Shown here: piece by piece, positions 7,465 through 16,636 of the stretch | How positions within the stretch are numbered: the first letter of the stretch is position 1 | How the letters are laid out: each line of letters starts with the position of its first letter | Made by a program: the position numbers and the translations under genes | Notes under the pieces: generated by a model | What the model was told of the DNA's origin: nothing | Seen by the model: the letters and a program-made list of their open reading frames with translations, nothing else | The model's database searches: none | Source of the DNA: Streptomyces sulfonofaciens | GTDB lineage: Bacteria; Actinomycetota; Actinomycetes; Streptomycetales; Streptomycetaceae | Reading direction: 5' to 3' | NCBI RefSeq assembly: GCF_014656295.1 | Contig: NZ_BNCD01000003.1 | Span: 124,001-188,000 of the forward strand | Length of the DNA: 64,000 nucleotides

Positions 7465-8922
7465 TCAGTTCGTGCGCAGGCGCTTCCAGGGGCCCGTGAT
7501 CGCCAGCATGATGCCGGGCGTCTGGATGTTGGTGTACAGCGTCCTGCCGTCCGGGGAGAAGGTCACGCCGGTGAACTCGCTGTACTCCGGCTCCTCGGCG
7601 GTGCCGATGTTCAGTTCGTTGCGCGCGATCGGGTAGGTGCTGCCGCTCTCGGTGGCTCCGAAGAGGTGCTGCACGCCCTCGCCGTCCTCCGCGATGACCA
7701 GGCCCCCGTACGGCGAGACGGTGATGTTGTCGGGGCCGTCGAAGGCGCCGTCGACCGACGGGTCGGGGTTCACGGCCAGCAGCACCTTCAGGGTGAGGGT
7801 GCGGCGGCGCGGGTCGTAGAACCAGACCTGCCCGTCGTGCTGGACCGGGCTCTCCGCACGGGCGTAGGAGGAGACGATGTACGCGCCGCCGTCCGCCCAC
7901 CACATGCCCTCCAGCTTGCGGGCCCGGGTGATCTCACCGTCCGCGAACTGCTTGCGCACCGAGACCGTGGTGGCGTCCCGGTCGGGCACGTCCACCCAGT
8001 CGACGCCGTAGACCGTGCCTGTCCGGGTGGCGCGGGACAGGTCGTCCACGAACCGGCCGCCGGCGTCGTAGCACTTGGGCGCCTGGAGCACACCGGCGTC
8101 GTCGGCGAGGGTGCGCAGCCGGCCGCGGCCGTGCCGGAAGCCGTGCGGCGGGGTCCAGCGGTACAGCAGGCCGTTGGGGCCGGCTGCGTCCTCGGTGAGG
8201 TAGAGGTGGCCGCGCGCCGGGTCGACGACGACGGCCTCGTGGGCGTAGCGGCCGAGGGCCTTGATGGGCTTGGGGGCCCGGTTGGCGCGGCGGTCGGCCG
8301 GGTCCACCTCGAAGACGTAGCCGTGGTCCTTGGTCATCTCGTTCTGACCGGCCCGGTCCTCGGTCTCCTCGCAGCTCAGCCAGGTGTCCCAGGGGGTACG
8401 GCCGCCCGCGCAGTTGGTGCTGGTGCCGGCGAGGCCGACCCATTCCGCGACCTGGCCGCCGGGCCGCACCTCGACGACCGTGCAGCCGCCCGCGGCGCCC
8501 GGGTCGTACACCAGGTCCTCGGTGAGCGGCACCGGGTGGGGCCAGTCGGAGCGGGGGCCCGCGAGCTCGTGGTTGTTGACCAGCAGGGTGGTGCCGCGGG
8601 GACCGGCGAAGGTGGCGGTGCCGTCGTGGTTCGACGGGGTCGACTCGCCGGATTCGAGCGTGGTCACCCCGGTGCGGGTGATGACGCGGTACGAGAAACC
8701 GGCCGGCAGCGCGAGCAGGCCCGCCGGGTCGTCCGCCAGGGGGCCGTAGCCGACTCCGCCGCCGTGGCCGCCGTGGCCGTCCTGGCCGTGGTCGCCGTGC
8801 TCCGTCTCCTGCGCGGCCAGGGCACCGGGGGCGGTGGCGAGCACTCCGGCGCTGCCGACCAGGGCGACTCCGGCTCCGGTGATCGCGGAACGTCTGGCGA
8901 ATTCCCTGCGGGTGAGCGACAT
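7465..8922 (-). CDS. Tat-exported PhoX-like (DUF839) protein, probable alkaline phosphatase
   Basis: 485 residues from ATG 8922, preceded by AGGAGAAGGC. The N-terminus has a twin-arginine signal (SLTRREFARR, then a hydrophobic stretch ending near ALAAQ, about residue 37), so it should be folded with its cofactor and exported. A His/Gly-rich patch (about 38-57) follows, then the DUF839/PhoX beta-propeller with LLVNNHELAG, GTSTNCAGG, WLSCEET, RYAHEAVVV, PDNITVSPYG and EFTGVTFSPDG. PhoX enzymes are Ca/Fe-dependent phosphomonoesterases; some DUF839 members have no proven activity. The gene stands alone; regulation by phosphate is likely for the family, but no convincing PHO box is visible. Confidence 0.85.
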   Translation of the reverse strand: MSLTRREFARRSAITGAGVALVGSAGVLATAPGALAAQETEHGDHGQDGHGGHGGGVGYGPLADDPAGLLALPAGFSYRVITRTGVTTLESGESTPSNHDGTATFAGPRGTTLLVNNHELAGPRSDWPHPVPLTEDLVYDPGAAGGCTVVEVRPGGQVAEWVGLAGTSTNCAGGRTPWDTWLSCEETEDRAGQNEMTKDHGYVFEVDPADRRANRAPKPIKALGRYAHEAVVVDPARGHLYLTEDAAGPNGLLYRWTPPHGFRHGRGRLRTLADDAGVLQAPKCYDAGGRFVDDLSRATRTGTVYGVDWVDVPDRDATTVSVRKQFADGEITRARKLEGMWWADGGAYIVSSYARAESPVQHDGQVWFYDPRRRTLTLKVLLAVNPDPSVDGAFDGPDNITVSPYGGLVIAEDGEGVQHLFGATESGSTYPIARNELNIGTAEEPEYSEFTGVTFSPDGRTLYTNIQTPGIMLAITGPWKRLRTN

Positions 8923-9149
8923 GCCTTCTCCTGAGAAGTCAAGGCCGTAGGCCGTGAGGTGAACCGTGGGAAGAGAACCGTGAGGGGCGGCGCTGTGAAA
9001 CGGATTCGGCACACGGTTACGCGCTCGGGCGAACGCCGGTTGAACGGCCGTCGACGGGCAGGGGCCGTACGAAGGGCGTTCGCTATACGATTGCTTTACC
9101 CCCGATTGACTCCGCTTGTACCCAGGATCGGGAAAACGGGTCGCCGGTC

Positions 9150-10571
9150 TCAGGGCCGGTGCTGGGAGCGCGCCTTGAAGGCCGCCTTGCGGGCCTCCTT
9201 GGCGATGCGCTTGTCCGGGTGCAGCCGGCCCATGGCTTCCAGGACCCTGGTGGTGGCGGGGTGGTCGACGCGCCAGGCGGTGTCGAAGAAACCGCTGTGC
9301 TGCCGCGCCAGCCCCTCCACCAAACCCTGCAACTCCTCGGAGTTGCCCTCGGCGGCGAGCTGGGCCGCGAGGGTGTCGATGGTCAGCCAGAAGATCAACG
9401 ACTCGGTGGGAGCCGGCACGTGGGCCGCGCCCTTCTCGGTGAGCCACACCCGTGCCAGGCCCCCGAGTTCGGGGTCGTCGAGCACCTCCCGCAGGGCGGG
9501 CTCGGCCTCGGTGCCGACCAGGGACAGCGCCTGCTGACAGCGCAACCGCCGCAGGGGCGCGCCGTCGTCGTCGCCGCGCGCCGCGGCCAGCAGCTCGCGC
9601 GCGCCTGCGAGGGGCTCATGGCGCGCGAGCCACTGCTCGATCTCCTCCTGGGCCGCGGCCTGCGGGAAGGCCGCCGTGCCGTGCAGCAGCGCGTCGGCTC
9701 CCTTGCCCGCGAGGTCGCCGACGACGGGTGCCTGGAAGCCGGCGTCCAGGAGGCGGGTGCGCAGTCCGAAGCGGCCCAGCGCGGTGAGGCGGACCAGGCC
9801 GTACCGGGTGACGTCGGTGTCGTCCGGCTCACCGGCCCGTTCCGTGTCCTGCCCGTCGCCGCCCGCCGTCCCGCCCTCGGCCATCAGCGCCTCGTCGACC
9901 GGCCGGAACTCCACCAGCCCCACCGGCTCCAGCATCCGGAACTGCTCGTCGAGCCGCATCATCGCCTCCGACACCTGCTCCAGGACGTCGTCGGTCGGCT
10001 CGGGCATGTCATCGGGCACGATCATGGACGCGGCGAGCGCCGGCAGTGGCACCGGACCGTCCTCGCTCACCGAGAGCAGATACAGATTGCCCAGCACGCC
10101 GTCGAGGAACTCGGCCTCGGCGGCCCGCTCCGCGCCGCCGGCCGCCGGTTCGGCGAAGCCCTCGTCGCCGTCCAGGTCGAGCACGCCCGCCTCGGCGATC
10201 ACGCTCTCCATCGCGCCCAGCCACAGCCGCAGGACGTCCTTCGGCGACCCGGAGGTCAGCAGGGCGAGCTCGGCGCCCGCTCCGACGCCGTCCGCCCCGT
10301 CCCCGATCTCCACGAGACCGGTGGCCACGGCGACGCGCCATGCCTCGTCGGCGAGGGCGACACCCTCCGTGTCCGCGTCGAGTCCCAGCTCCGCCGCCGC
10401 GGCGGGGAGTTGCTCGTCGAGCAGTTCGCCACCCGCGCCCACGCGCGTACCGGGTCCCGCCCAGCGGGCGAGCCGTGCCGCGCGGGTCAGCACCGGGGCG
10501 GCCAGCGCGTCCCGCGCCAGCTCCGCTTCCGTGTGCAGCCGTACCGGGGGCAGGGGGGAGCGGTCTGACAT
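9150..10571 (-). CDS. Conserved-type Streptomyces protein of unknown function (473 aa)
   Basis: I do not recognise a named family. The start ATG at 10571 has GAGGAG nine bases upstream. The product is acidic, Ala/Leu/Glu-rich and probably mostly helical, with no signal peptide or membrane segment. The C-terminal third has a repeat-like helical character (EEIEQWLARHEPLAGARELL, LRRLRCQQALSL) and ends in a basic stretch HPDKRIAKEARKAAFKARSQ, reminiscent of HEAT-type solenoids, but that is only an impression. It is single, between the PhoX-like gene and a divergent secreted endonuclease-like gene. Confidence 0.8.
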   Translation of the reverse strand: MSDRSPLPPVRLHTEAELARDALAAPVLTRAARLARWAGPGTRVGAGGELLDEQLPAAAAELGLDADTEGVALADEAWRVAVATGLVEIGDGADGVGAGAELALLTSGSPKDVLRLWLGAMESVIAEAGVLDLDGDEGFAEPAAGGAERAAEAEFLDGVLGNLYLLSVSEDGPVPLPALAASMIVPDDMPEPTDDVLEQVSEAMMRLDEQFRMLEPVGLVEFRPVDEALMAEGGTAGGDGQDTERAGEPDDTDVTRYGLVRLTALGRFGLRTRLLDAGFQAPVVGDLAGKGADALLHGTAAFPQAAAQEEIEQWLARHEPLAGARELLAAARGDDDGAPLRRLRCQQALSLVGTEAEPALREVLDDPELGGLARVWLTEKGAAHVPAPTESLIFWLTIDTLAAQLAAEGNSEELQGLVEGLARQHSGFFDTAWRVDHPATTRVLEAMGRLHPDKRIAKEARKAAFKARSQHRP

Positions 10572-10982
10572 CGGCTGGATCTCCTCGGAAGGTGCGGGTC
10601 GCCCCGCTCAGCCTAGACGGCTCAGGCACCTTCTCGGGCACGCACCGCCTCCACCGCAGGCACCGCCTGCACCGCACGCGCCGACGCACGCACGGGGACC
10701 GGGCCGGCCACTGGTCCACCGGTCCACCGGGGCCCCTTCGGCCGGTTCACGGTCCCGTCGGCGTCCGTACATCGGGCACACCTTGACAACTCCCCGGCGA
10801 CAGAAGAGATTGACGCGCGTAGACGCTCGTCTGTTCCCGTTCCGCGACTCCGTCCGCGTCCCGACCGCCGTCTCCCCGCCCGCCGCAGCACCTCCCGCAT
10901 GCACGCCCTCCCGGCCCTCCGGCCCCCGGCGTGCCACCCCCGACCTCGTACCCGAACCGTCCCACCTCCCCGGAGGCATCCC
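10572..10982. other. Divergent intergenic region (unknown protein / secreted nuclease-like)
   Basis: About 410 bp. Near 10783 there is TTGACA with GAGATT 17 bp downstream, a weak promoter for the + strand gene starting at TTG 10983. Long ORFs here are shadows. An upstream in-frame ATG (10899) for the next gene lacks an SD and would spoil its signal peptide. Confidence 0.4.
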
Positions 10983-12851
10983 TTGCCCAGCAGGAAGTCG
11001 TCGCGGCTCGCCGCGCTCACCGTCGCCGCCGTCTGCTCCACCGTGACCTGCGCGGTCCTCGCCCCGCCCGCCGGCGCGACGCCGTCCGCGGCGGACGGGC
11101 CCCTCGCGGACCAGGTCCGCATCCACGACGTGCAGGGCGGCACGCGCATATCCCCGCTCGCGGGTGAGCAGGTCACGAACGTGCCCGGTGTGGTGACCGG
11201 GGTGCGGACGTACGGCTCGTCCAAGGGGTTCTGGTTCCAGGACCCGCAGCCGGACGGCGACCCGGCCACCAGCGAGGGCGTCTTCGTCTACACCGGCGGG
11301 GCCCCGAAGGTCGCCGTCGGCGACGCGGTGCAGGTCTCCGGGACCGTCTCGGAGTACGTGCCGGGCGGCACCTCGTCGGGGAACCAGTCGGTCACCGAGA
11401 TCGGCAAGCCGGTGGTGACCGTGGTGTCCGCCGGCAATCCGCTGCCCGAGGCGGTCACCCTCGACGCGCGCACGGTGCCCGACGCCTACGCGCCGGCCGG
11501 CGACCCGGCCGCCCAGGGCTCCGTCAACGCCCTGCCGCTGCGGCCGACGCGGTACGCGCTCGACCGCTACGAGTCGCTGGAGGGCATGAACGTCCGGATC
11601 GGCTCCTCACGCGTGGTCACGGGTACCGACCCGTACGCCGAGCTGTGGGTGACGGTCAAGCCGCACGAGCACCCCGACCCGCGTGGCGGCACGGTCTACG
11701 GCTCGTACACGGCGCAGAACACCGGCCGGCTGCAGATCCAGTCCCTGATCCCCACCGCCCAGCAGCCCTTCCCCACCGCCGACGTGGGCCAGACCCTGAG
11801 CGGCACGAGCGCGGGTCCCCTGGACTACAACGAGTTCGGCGGCTACACGCTGGCGGCCCGGACCCTGGGAACGGTCACCGGTGCCGCACCCGCCCGTGAG
11901 GTCACCCGCAAGCAGCGCACCGGCGAGCTGGCCGTGGCCACGTACAACGTGGAGAACCTGGCCGCGACCGACCCGCAGGAGAAGTTCGACCGGCTCGCGG
12001 ACGGCGTGGTGGCGCACCTGTCGTCGCCGGACGTGGTGGCGCTGGAGGAGATCCAGGACAACAACGGGGCCACCGACGACGGCACGGTGGCCGCCGACCG
12101 GACGGTGCGCAGGTTCCTCGACGCGGTGGTGGCCGCGGGCGGGCCGCACTACGAGTGGCGCTCCATCGACCCCGTCGACAAGGCCGACGGCGGCGAGCCG
12201 GGCGGCAACATCCGCCAGGGCTTCCTCTTCAACCCCGCGCGCGTCTCGTTCACGGACCGGCCCGGCGGCGACGCGACCACCCCGGTCGAGGTGACGAGGA
12301 CGGCCGGCGGTGCGCCCGCGCTGAGCGCCTCCCCCGGCCGCATCGACCCCGCGAGCGGCGCCTGGCAGGACAGCCGCAAGCCGCTCGCGGGCGAGTTCGT
12401 CTTCCACGGCCGCACGGTCTTCGTGATCGCCAACCACTTCACCTCCAAGGGCGGGGACCAGGCGCTGAGCTCGCAGTACCAGCCGCCGTCGCGCAGCTCG
12501 GAGACCGAGCGCCACCAGCAGGCTGACGAGGTGAACGCCTTCGTCAAGCGCATCCTCGCGATCCGGAAGGACGCGGACGTACTGGCGCTCGGCGACATCA
12601 ACGACTTCGAGTTCTCCGGCACCGCGCACCGCCTCGAAGCGGACGGCGCGCTCTGGTCGGCGATCAAGTCCCTGCCGAAGCGGGAGCGTTACACCTACGA
12701 CTACCAGGGCAACAGCCAGGTGCTCGACCAGATCCTGGTGAGCCCCGCGGTGCGCAGGGGTGCGTTCTCCTACGACAGCGTGCACATCAACGCGGAGTTC
12801 GCGGACCAGAACAGCGACCACGACCCGCAGGTGCTGCGCTTCCGCCCCTGA
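10983..12851 (+). CDS. Secreted endonuclease/exonuclease/phosphatase-family protein
   Basis: 622 residues. I place the start at TTG 10983 because GGAGG lies 6 nt upstream and the protein then begins with a good Sec signal: PSRKSSRL, a hydrophobic stretch, and a cleavage site near AGATPSAADG. Mature N-terminal OB-like half (VQGGTRISPL, VTNVPGVVTGV, GVFVYTGG), then an EEP catalytic half: TYNVENL (about residue 320), DVVALEEIQDN, VIANHFTSKGGD, LGDINDFEFSG and NSDHDPQVLRF. The Asn, Glu, Asp/Asn and His metal and catalytic positions are all present. It is likely an extracellular nuclease or phosphoesterase used for scavenging. It ends close to a convergent gene. Confidence 0.88.
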   Translation: MPSRKSSRLAALTVAAVCSTVTCAVLAPPAGATPSAADGPLADQVRIHDVQGGTRISPLAGEQVTNVPGVVTGVRTYGSSKGFWFQDPQPDGDPATSEGVFVYTGGAPKVAVGDAVQVSGTVSEYVPGGTSSGNQSVTEIGKPVVTVVSAGNPLPEAVTLDARTVPDAYAPAGDPAAQGSVNALPLRPTRYALDRYESLEGMNVRIGSSRVVTGTDPYAELWVTVKPHEHPDPRGGTVYGSYTAQNTGRLQIQSLIPTAQQPFPTADVGQTLSGTSAGPLDYNEFGGYTLAARTLGTVTGAAPAREVTRKQRTGELAVATYNVENLAATDPQEKFDRLADGVVAHLSSPDVVALEEIQDNNGATDDGTVAADRTVRRFLDAVVAAGGPHYEWRSIDPVDKADGGEPGGNIRQGFLFNPARVSFTDRPGGDATTPVEVTRTAGGAPALSASPGRIDPASGAWQDSRKPLAGEFVFHGRTVFVIANHFTSKGGDQALSSQYQPPSRSSETERHQQADEVNAFVKRILAIRKDADVLALGDINDFEFSGTAHRLEADGALWSAIKSLPKRERYTYDYQGNSQVLDQILVSPAVRRGAFSYDSVHINAEFADQNSDHDPQVLRFRP

Positions 12852-12956
12852 GACCGAACGCCGCGCGGCCGCCCCATCAGACGGTGCGGCCGCCCGACGG
12901 GTGGCCGGGGCGGCCGGGCGGCGGCCCTCCCGCCCCGCGGCGCGAAAGGGCGCGGC

Positions 12957-13682
12957 TCATGCGAAGGCCCGGGCGAGCCACTCCTCCCAAGCGGCGCCGT
13001 TGCGCTCGCCGTCCGCTCCGGGCGCGAAGTCGTGGACGCTGACGCCGACCGGAGCACCCCACCGGTTGCGTCCGAAGAAGCGGTAGAGGGCCGTGCCGGT
13101 GCGCAGTCCGATGAAGTGCGGGGTGCGGTAGTCGACCACGGCGTCGAGGGGTTCGGGGCCCCGGGCACGGACCTCGGTGCCCTCCCCCGCGTCCTCGGCG
13201 AGGCCCAGCGCGCGGCCGACGGCCGTGAAGGCGTCCGGCGCGGCGGACGCCCCCGGGCCCTGCACCGTGGCGAACGCGACGGGGCGGCCGGAGAAGTGGG
13301 CCAGGTACTGGCGCAGCGTGTGGAGGTAGAAGTCGGTGTGCTGGTTCGCGCCGTCGTACTGGTTGTCCCAGTCGTCGGTGAAGATGCCGCTGTGCACGTA
13401 GCGCACCCAGGCGCGGCGGCCGTCGTCGCGCGCCTCGATGGTGTTGTCCAGCTCGTTCAGCGTCTGGCCGCCGACGCCTTCGGGGTTCTCGACCCGGCTG
13501 GTGAGCCGGTGCCCGGGTTCCCAGCGCGTGACGGTGCCGCCGAACGGCGCGGCGCCGCCCTCGCGCGGCTCGTACTCCATCGGCCACAGCCAGCCGCCGG
13601 TGCCGGTGGTGATGGCCTCCCAGACCTGTTCGGGTGAGGCGTCCACCTCGAATGCGCGGACGATCTCGAATTCCTTCGCCAT
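12957..13682 (-). CDS. SRPBCC (AHSA1/START-like) domain protein
   Basis: 241 residues from ATG 13682, preceded by AAGGAG eight bases upstream; an upstream in-frame ATG lacks an SD. The N-terminus FEIVRAFEVDASPEQVWEAI and WEPGHRLTSRVE are typical of the AHSA1-like hydrophobic-pocket fold, and the C-terminal part repeats some of that pattern. Function of these proteins ranges from ligand carriage to polyketide aromatisation; nothing here selects one. It is encoded 51 bp after an ArsR-type regulator, a very common actinobacterial pairing in which the regulator controls the SRPBCC gene. Confidence 0.85.
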   Translation of the reverse strand: MAKEFEIVRAFEVDASPEQVWEAITTGTGGWLWPMEYEPREGGAAPFGGTVTRWEPGHRLTSRVENPEGVGGQTLNELDNTIEARDDGRRAWVRYVHSGIFTDDWDNQYDGANQHTDFYLHTLRQYLAHFSGRPVAFATVQGPGASAAPDAFTAVGRALGLAEDAGEGTEVRARGPEPLDAVVDYRTPHFIGLRTGTALYRFFGRNRWGAPVGVSVHDFAPGADGERNGAAWEEWLARAFA

Positions 13683-13733
13683 GATGACGCTCCTTGCGAT
13701 CGGCTTGTGGTCGGCGGGTGGACGGGGCACGGG

Positions 13734-14444
13734 TCAGTCCCGCTCCTCCTGAGGGGCCGGCGCGTCGGTGTCCCGGGCCGCCGGGAGCCGTCCGGCGGCC
13801 GGACCCCCCTCGCCCGAGGTGTCCTCCACCGTGCCGGTGCCCCTGCCGACGACGGCGGTGTCCTCCTTGACGGAGGGGTGCAGGGCGACGACGACCCGGT
13901 GGTCGCGGCCGGCTGCCGCGCCGCCGTCGTGGTACTTGCGCACGAGCGCGCCGACCCCGCGGGTCAGCTCCTCGACGAAGGCGGCCCGGTCGGCGGCGGA
14001 GGCGAACCGCACCTCGGCGTCGAGCGCGAAGGTCGCGAGCGGTCTGCGGGCCCTGCCCGCGCCCACGATGAGCGCTCCGACATCCCGGACCAGCCGGGCG
14101 GCGAGGGAGAGCAGCCAGCGCGCGGAGAGCTGGTCGCGGGCGCGGCCCGGGTCCGGCTGCACGGCGCCGAGGGCGGTCGGCGAGATCACGTACGACGCGG
14201 CGGTGGCCCGCATCAGCCGCTCGGTGACGTTGCCCTTGCGGCGCTCCCCCGCCAGCTCCACCAGGCCGTGCCGCTCCAACGTCTTCAGGTGGTAGTTCAC
14301 CTTCTGCCGGGGCACGCCGACCCGACCGGCGAGCATGGCGGCCGAGGCGGGCCCGGCCGCAAGCTCGGCCAGCAGCCGCAGCCGCGTCGGGTCGAGCGAG
14401 GCAGCCGCGGCCGCGGGATCCTCGATCACTGTCACATCCCACAT
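13734..14444 (-). CDS. ArsR-type winged-helix regulator paired with SRPBCC gene
   Basis: 236 residues from ATG 14444 (GGAGGC just upstream). The N-terminal winged helix spans about 17-75: LDPTRLRLLAELAAGPASAA, then VGVPRQKVNYHLKTLERHGL and a wing with GERRKGN. The longer C-terminal part is not metal-binding-like (no Cys/His sensor pairs), so the signal is unlikely to be a metal ion. It shares an operon with the SRPBCC gene that follows and probably represses it; the C-terminus is low-complexity and acidic (APAPQEERD). Confidence 0.82.
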   Translation of the reverse strand: MWDVTVIEDPAAAAASLDPTRLRLLAELAAGPASAAMLAGRVGVPRQKVNYHLKTLERHGLVELAGERRKGNVTERLMRATAASYVISPTALGAVQPDPGRARDQLSARWLLSLAARLVRDVGALIVGAGRARRPLATFALDAEVRFASAADRAAFVEELTRGVGALVRKYHDGGAAAGRDHRVVVALHPSVKEDTAVVGRGTGTVEDTSGEGGPAAGRLPAARDTDAPAPQEERD

Positions 14445-14485
14445 GCCTCCACGGTCTCACCGAAAAGAATTTTTGTCCAGGACGA

Positions 14486-15776
14486 TTGTGTTGTCGGAAC
14501 GGGTGTGTCGTCCGCGAGTCGCCGGGCGCACCGGCCTGGCGCCCGGCTCCCGGCTGGCGGCAGCTACCGCTGTTCGCGCAGAGCCCCCGTGACTACAGCC
14601 GGCTCGCCCTGACCGACGCCGACTTGATCAGCCCGTGGCTGACCTGGGCGAAGTACCTCGCACACCGGCTCGCCGAGACCCGCGGCTGAGGCCGCAACAT
14701 CCGCTTCGCCGTCAACCGCGGCCTGACCCTCGTCCTCACCGGCTACGTCGAGGACGACGTCATCCGGCACAGGGAGATCTTCGCCCCGCTGCGGGCCCTG
14801 GACCTACCGGTTGGCCACACCGTCGCGGTCCTGGACCAGATGGGGATCTTCGAGGATGACAGCGAACCCCTGCTTCGAGCGATGGCTCGCCGAGAGGCTG
14901 GAGGGGCTCGCACCCGGCATCCGCTCGGAGGCCGAGCGCTGGACCCGCATCCTGCGCGACGGCGGCCCGCGCAGCCTCCCGCGACGGGTGGGTACGGTCT
15001 GGCTCTACTTCAACCGAGTCCGCCCGGCCCTGCTGGAATGGTCGAACCCCTACGACCATCTGCGGGAGGTGACCCGCGTCGACGTTCTCACCTACACCAA
15101 GGCACTCCACGGCCACAAGCGGCGTGACCAACTCGTCGCCCTGCGCTCGCTGTTCACCTGGGCCAGAAGGAACGGTCTGATCTTCCGCAACCCGACCAGC
15201 CGGATCAAGGTCGGGCAATACGAGTACGCCGTGTTGCAACCACTCGTCCCAGCGCAGGTCCGCCGCTCCGTCGCGGCGGCCACCACCCCGGCGACGCGGC
15301 TCATCCTCGCCCTCGCAGCGGTCCAGGCCGCCCGGGTCGCTCGGATCGCCAACCTCATGCTCGACGACCTCGACATCGGCAACCGCCGGCTGACCATCGC
15401 CGGACGCGCCCGCCCCCTTGACGCCCTCACCTTGAAGCTGGTGCTGGACTGGCTGGAGTACCGGCGCCGTCGATGGTCGAACACCGCGAACCTCCACCTC
15501 CTGATCAACAACCAGACCGCCACGAAGACCAGCCGCGCCGGCAACCACTGGATCAGCGCCGCGATGCGCGGGCAGGACGCCACGCTGGAACGGCTCCGCG
15601 TCGATCGACAACTCGAAGAGGCCCTGACCCACGGGCCAGACCCGCTCCACCTCGCCGAGGTGTTCGGGCTCGACGAGAAAACCGCAATGCGCTACGCGGA
15701 CTCCGCACGAGCACTGCTGGAACAGGCCGCTGAACAGCACCTTCGACGAAACCTGCTCGACCGCGACGCACCATGA
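14486..15776 (+). pseudogene. Decayed tyrosine-recombinase/integrase-like gene
   Basis: The 5' part in one frame (LPLFAQSPRDYSRLALTDAD ... WAKYLAHRLAETRG) is stopped by TGA at 14687-14689. The same frame continues as RNIRFAVNRGLTLVLTGYV ... MGIFEDDSEP and then slips by one base near 14866 into the frame that runs to 15776 (CFERWLAERLEGL ... NLLDRDAP). The joined reading looks like the actinobacterial integrase-like proteins with an SAM-like N-domain and a recombinase fold (FTWARRNGLIFRNPT, LRVDRQLEEALTHGPDPLHL). I cannot identify the full Arg-His-Arg-Tyr catalytic set, so activity is doubtful even without the lesions. The N-terminus is not defined. Possibly a relic of an integrated element. 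Confidence 0.7.
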
Positions 15777-15792
15777 AGGGAATCATGAGCGA

Positions 15793-16302
15793 GTGACGTC
15801 GACCGAAGCAGCAGCAATCGCTCTACAAGACCATGCCGCCCTCTGGAGCACGGGAGAAATCCGTGCGAGCGACGTCGTCGATGCCGCCTGTGATGCGCTC
15901 GTCGCCGGACTCGACACCCCCGGCCTTCGAGTCCTCGCTGCCTGCACACGAGCCGAGGCGGACTACGAGGTCCACGTGCTGCTTCCCGCAGCACTCGACG
16001 AACTCGGCCTCACCTTCTATCCAGTCGCCAGTGATGCCGGCCAAGAGGCCGGCGCCCGAGCGCTCGCACGCCGCATGCTCACCGGCGAGCTGACACCTCG
16101 GGAGTTCACAATCCGTATCCACCAGCGCTGCGGGCATGAGCTGCCACTGACCGAGCGGCTCGCCGAACTCGATGACGAGTACGACGTCCTCGAATACGGC
16201 GACAGAACTGCGGACCAGGTCGATGCCGAGGTCACGGCCGAAGCCCGACGCCTCGCAGCCCACCCCGCGGTTCCCGCCGCACCCACGGACACGCTCAGCT
16301 GA
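15793..16302 (+). CDS. Unknown protein following the recombinase relic (169 aa)
   Basis: GTG start at 15793, with GAAGGG about 12 nt upstream, just after the recombinase stop codon. The 169-residue product is acidic and Ala-rich: MTSTEAAAIALQDHAALWST at the N-terminus, LVAGLDTPGLRVLAACTRAE in the middle, and HPAVPAAPTDTLS at the end. I do not recognise a family. The tight spacing to the relic suggests they moved or were transcribed together. The reading frame is intact, unlike its neighbour. Confidence 0.65.
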   Translation: MTSTEAAAIALQDHAALWSTGEIRASDVVDAACDALVAGLDTPGLRVLAACTRAEADYEVHVLLPAALDELGLTFYPVASDAGQEAGARALARRMLTGELTPREFTIRIHQRCGHELPLTERLAELDDEYDVLEYGDRTADQVDAEVTAEARRLAAHPAVPAAPTDTLS

Positions 16303-16636
16303 TGCACACGGAGCGACCCGTGGGTTCCCGCTGCACAGGCTTCGGTTTCCCTGAACCCGTGGGGCTCCAGGGGGTCGAGCAGGAACCAGGCAGCGAGTGC
16401 GGCTGGGCGCCACATGAGTTGCCACCTTGGGGTGAGGATCACCGAGGCTGGTCGGGGTCCTGTTCTCAGCCCTCATAAGCATCGCGACGGTCCGCCCGGC
16501 GCCCTCGGCGTCGGGCGGGGTCGGGCTCCGCATGCCGCGGGGCCGCCCGCCCAAGGCCGCAAAGGCAGCCCGGTGCACCCGCGCCACCGACGGGTGCCGC
16601 GGTCCACCGGGTCCCGGTCCCGGGCACCCCCACGTC
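16303..16636. other. Intergenic region between convergent genes
   Basis: 334 bp with no credible gene; it contains one terminator-like hairpin (16492-16518). Confidence 0.5.
16492..16518. terminator. Hairpin between convergent genes
   Basis: 12-bp stem (16492-16503 with 16507-16518, one G-T pair) and a CTC loop. Confidence 0.6.

Noticed and set aside
7384..8934. 516-codon plus-strand ORF opposite the PhoX-like gene
   Set aside because: Antisense shadow caused by third-position GC; the minus-strand frame has signal peptide and domain motifs.
8955..8990. CACGGTTC repeats that resemble a PHO box upstream of the PhoX-like gene
   Set aside because: The repeats are 14 nt apart rather than the 11-nt period of PhoP sites.
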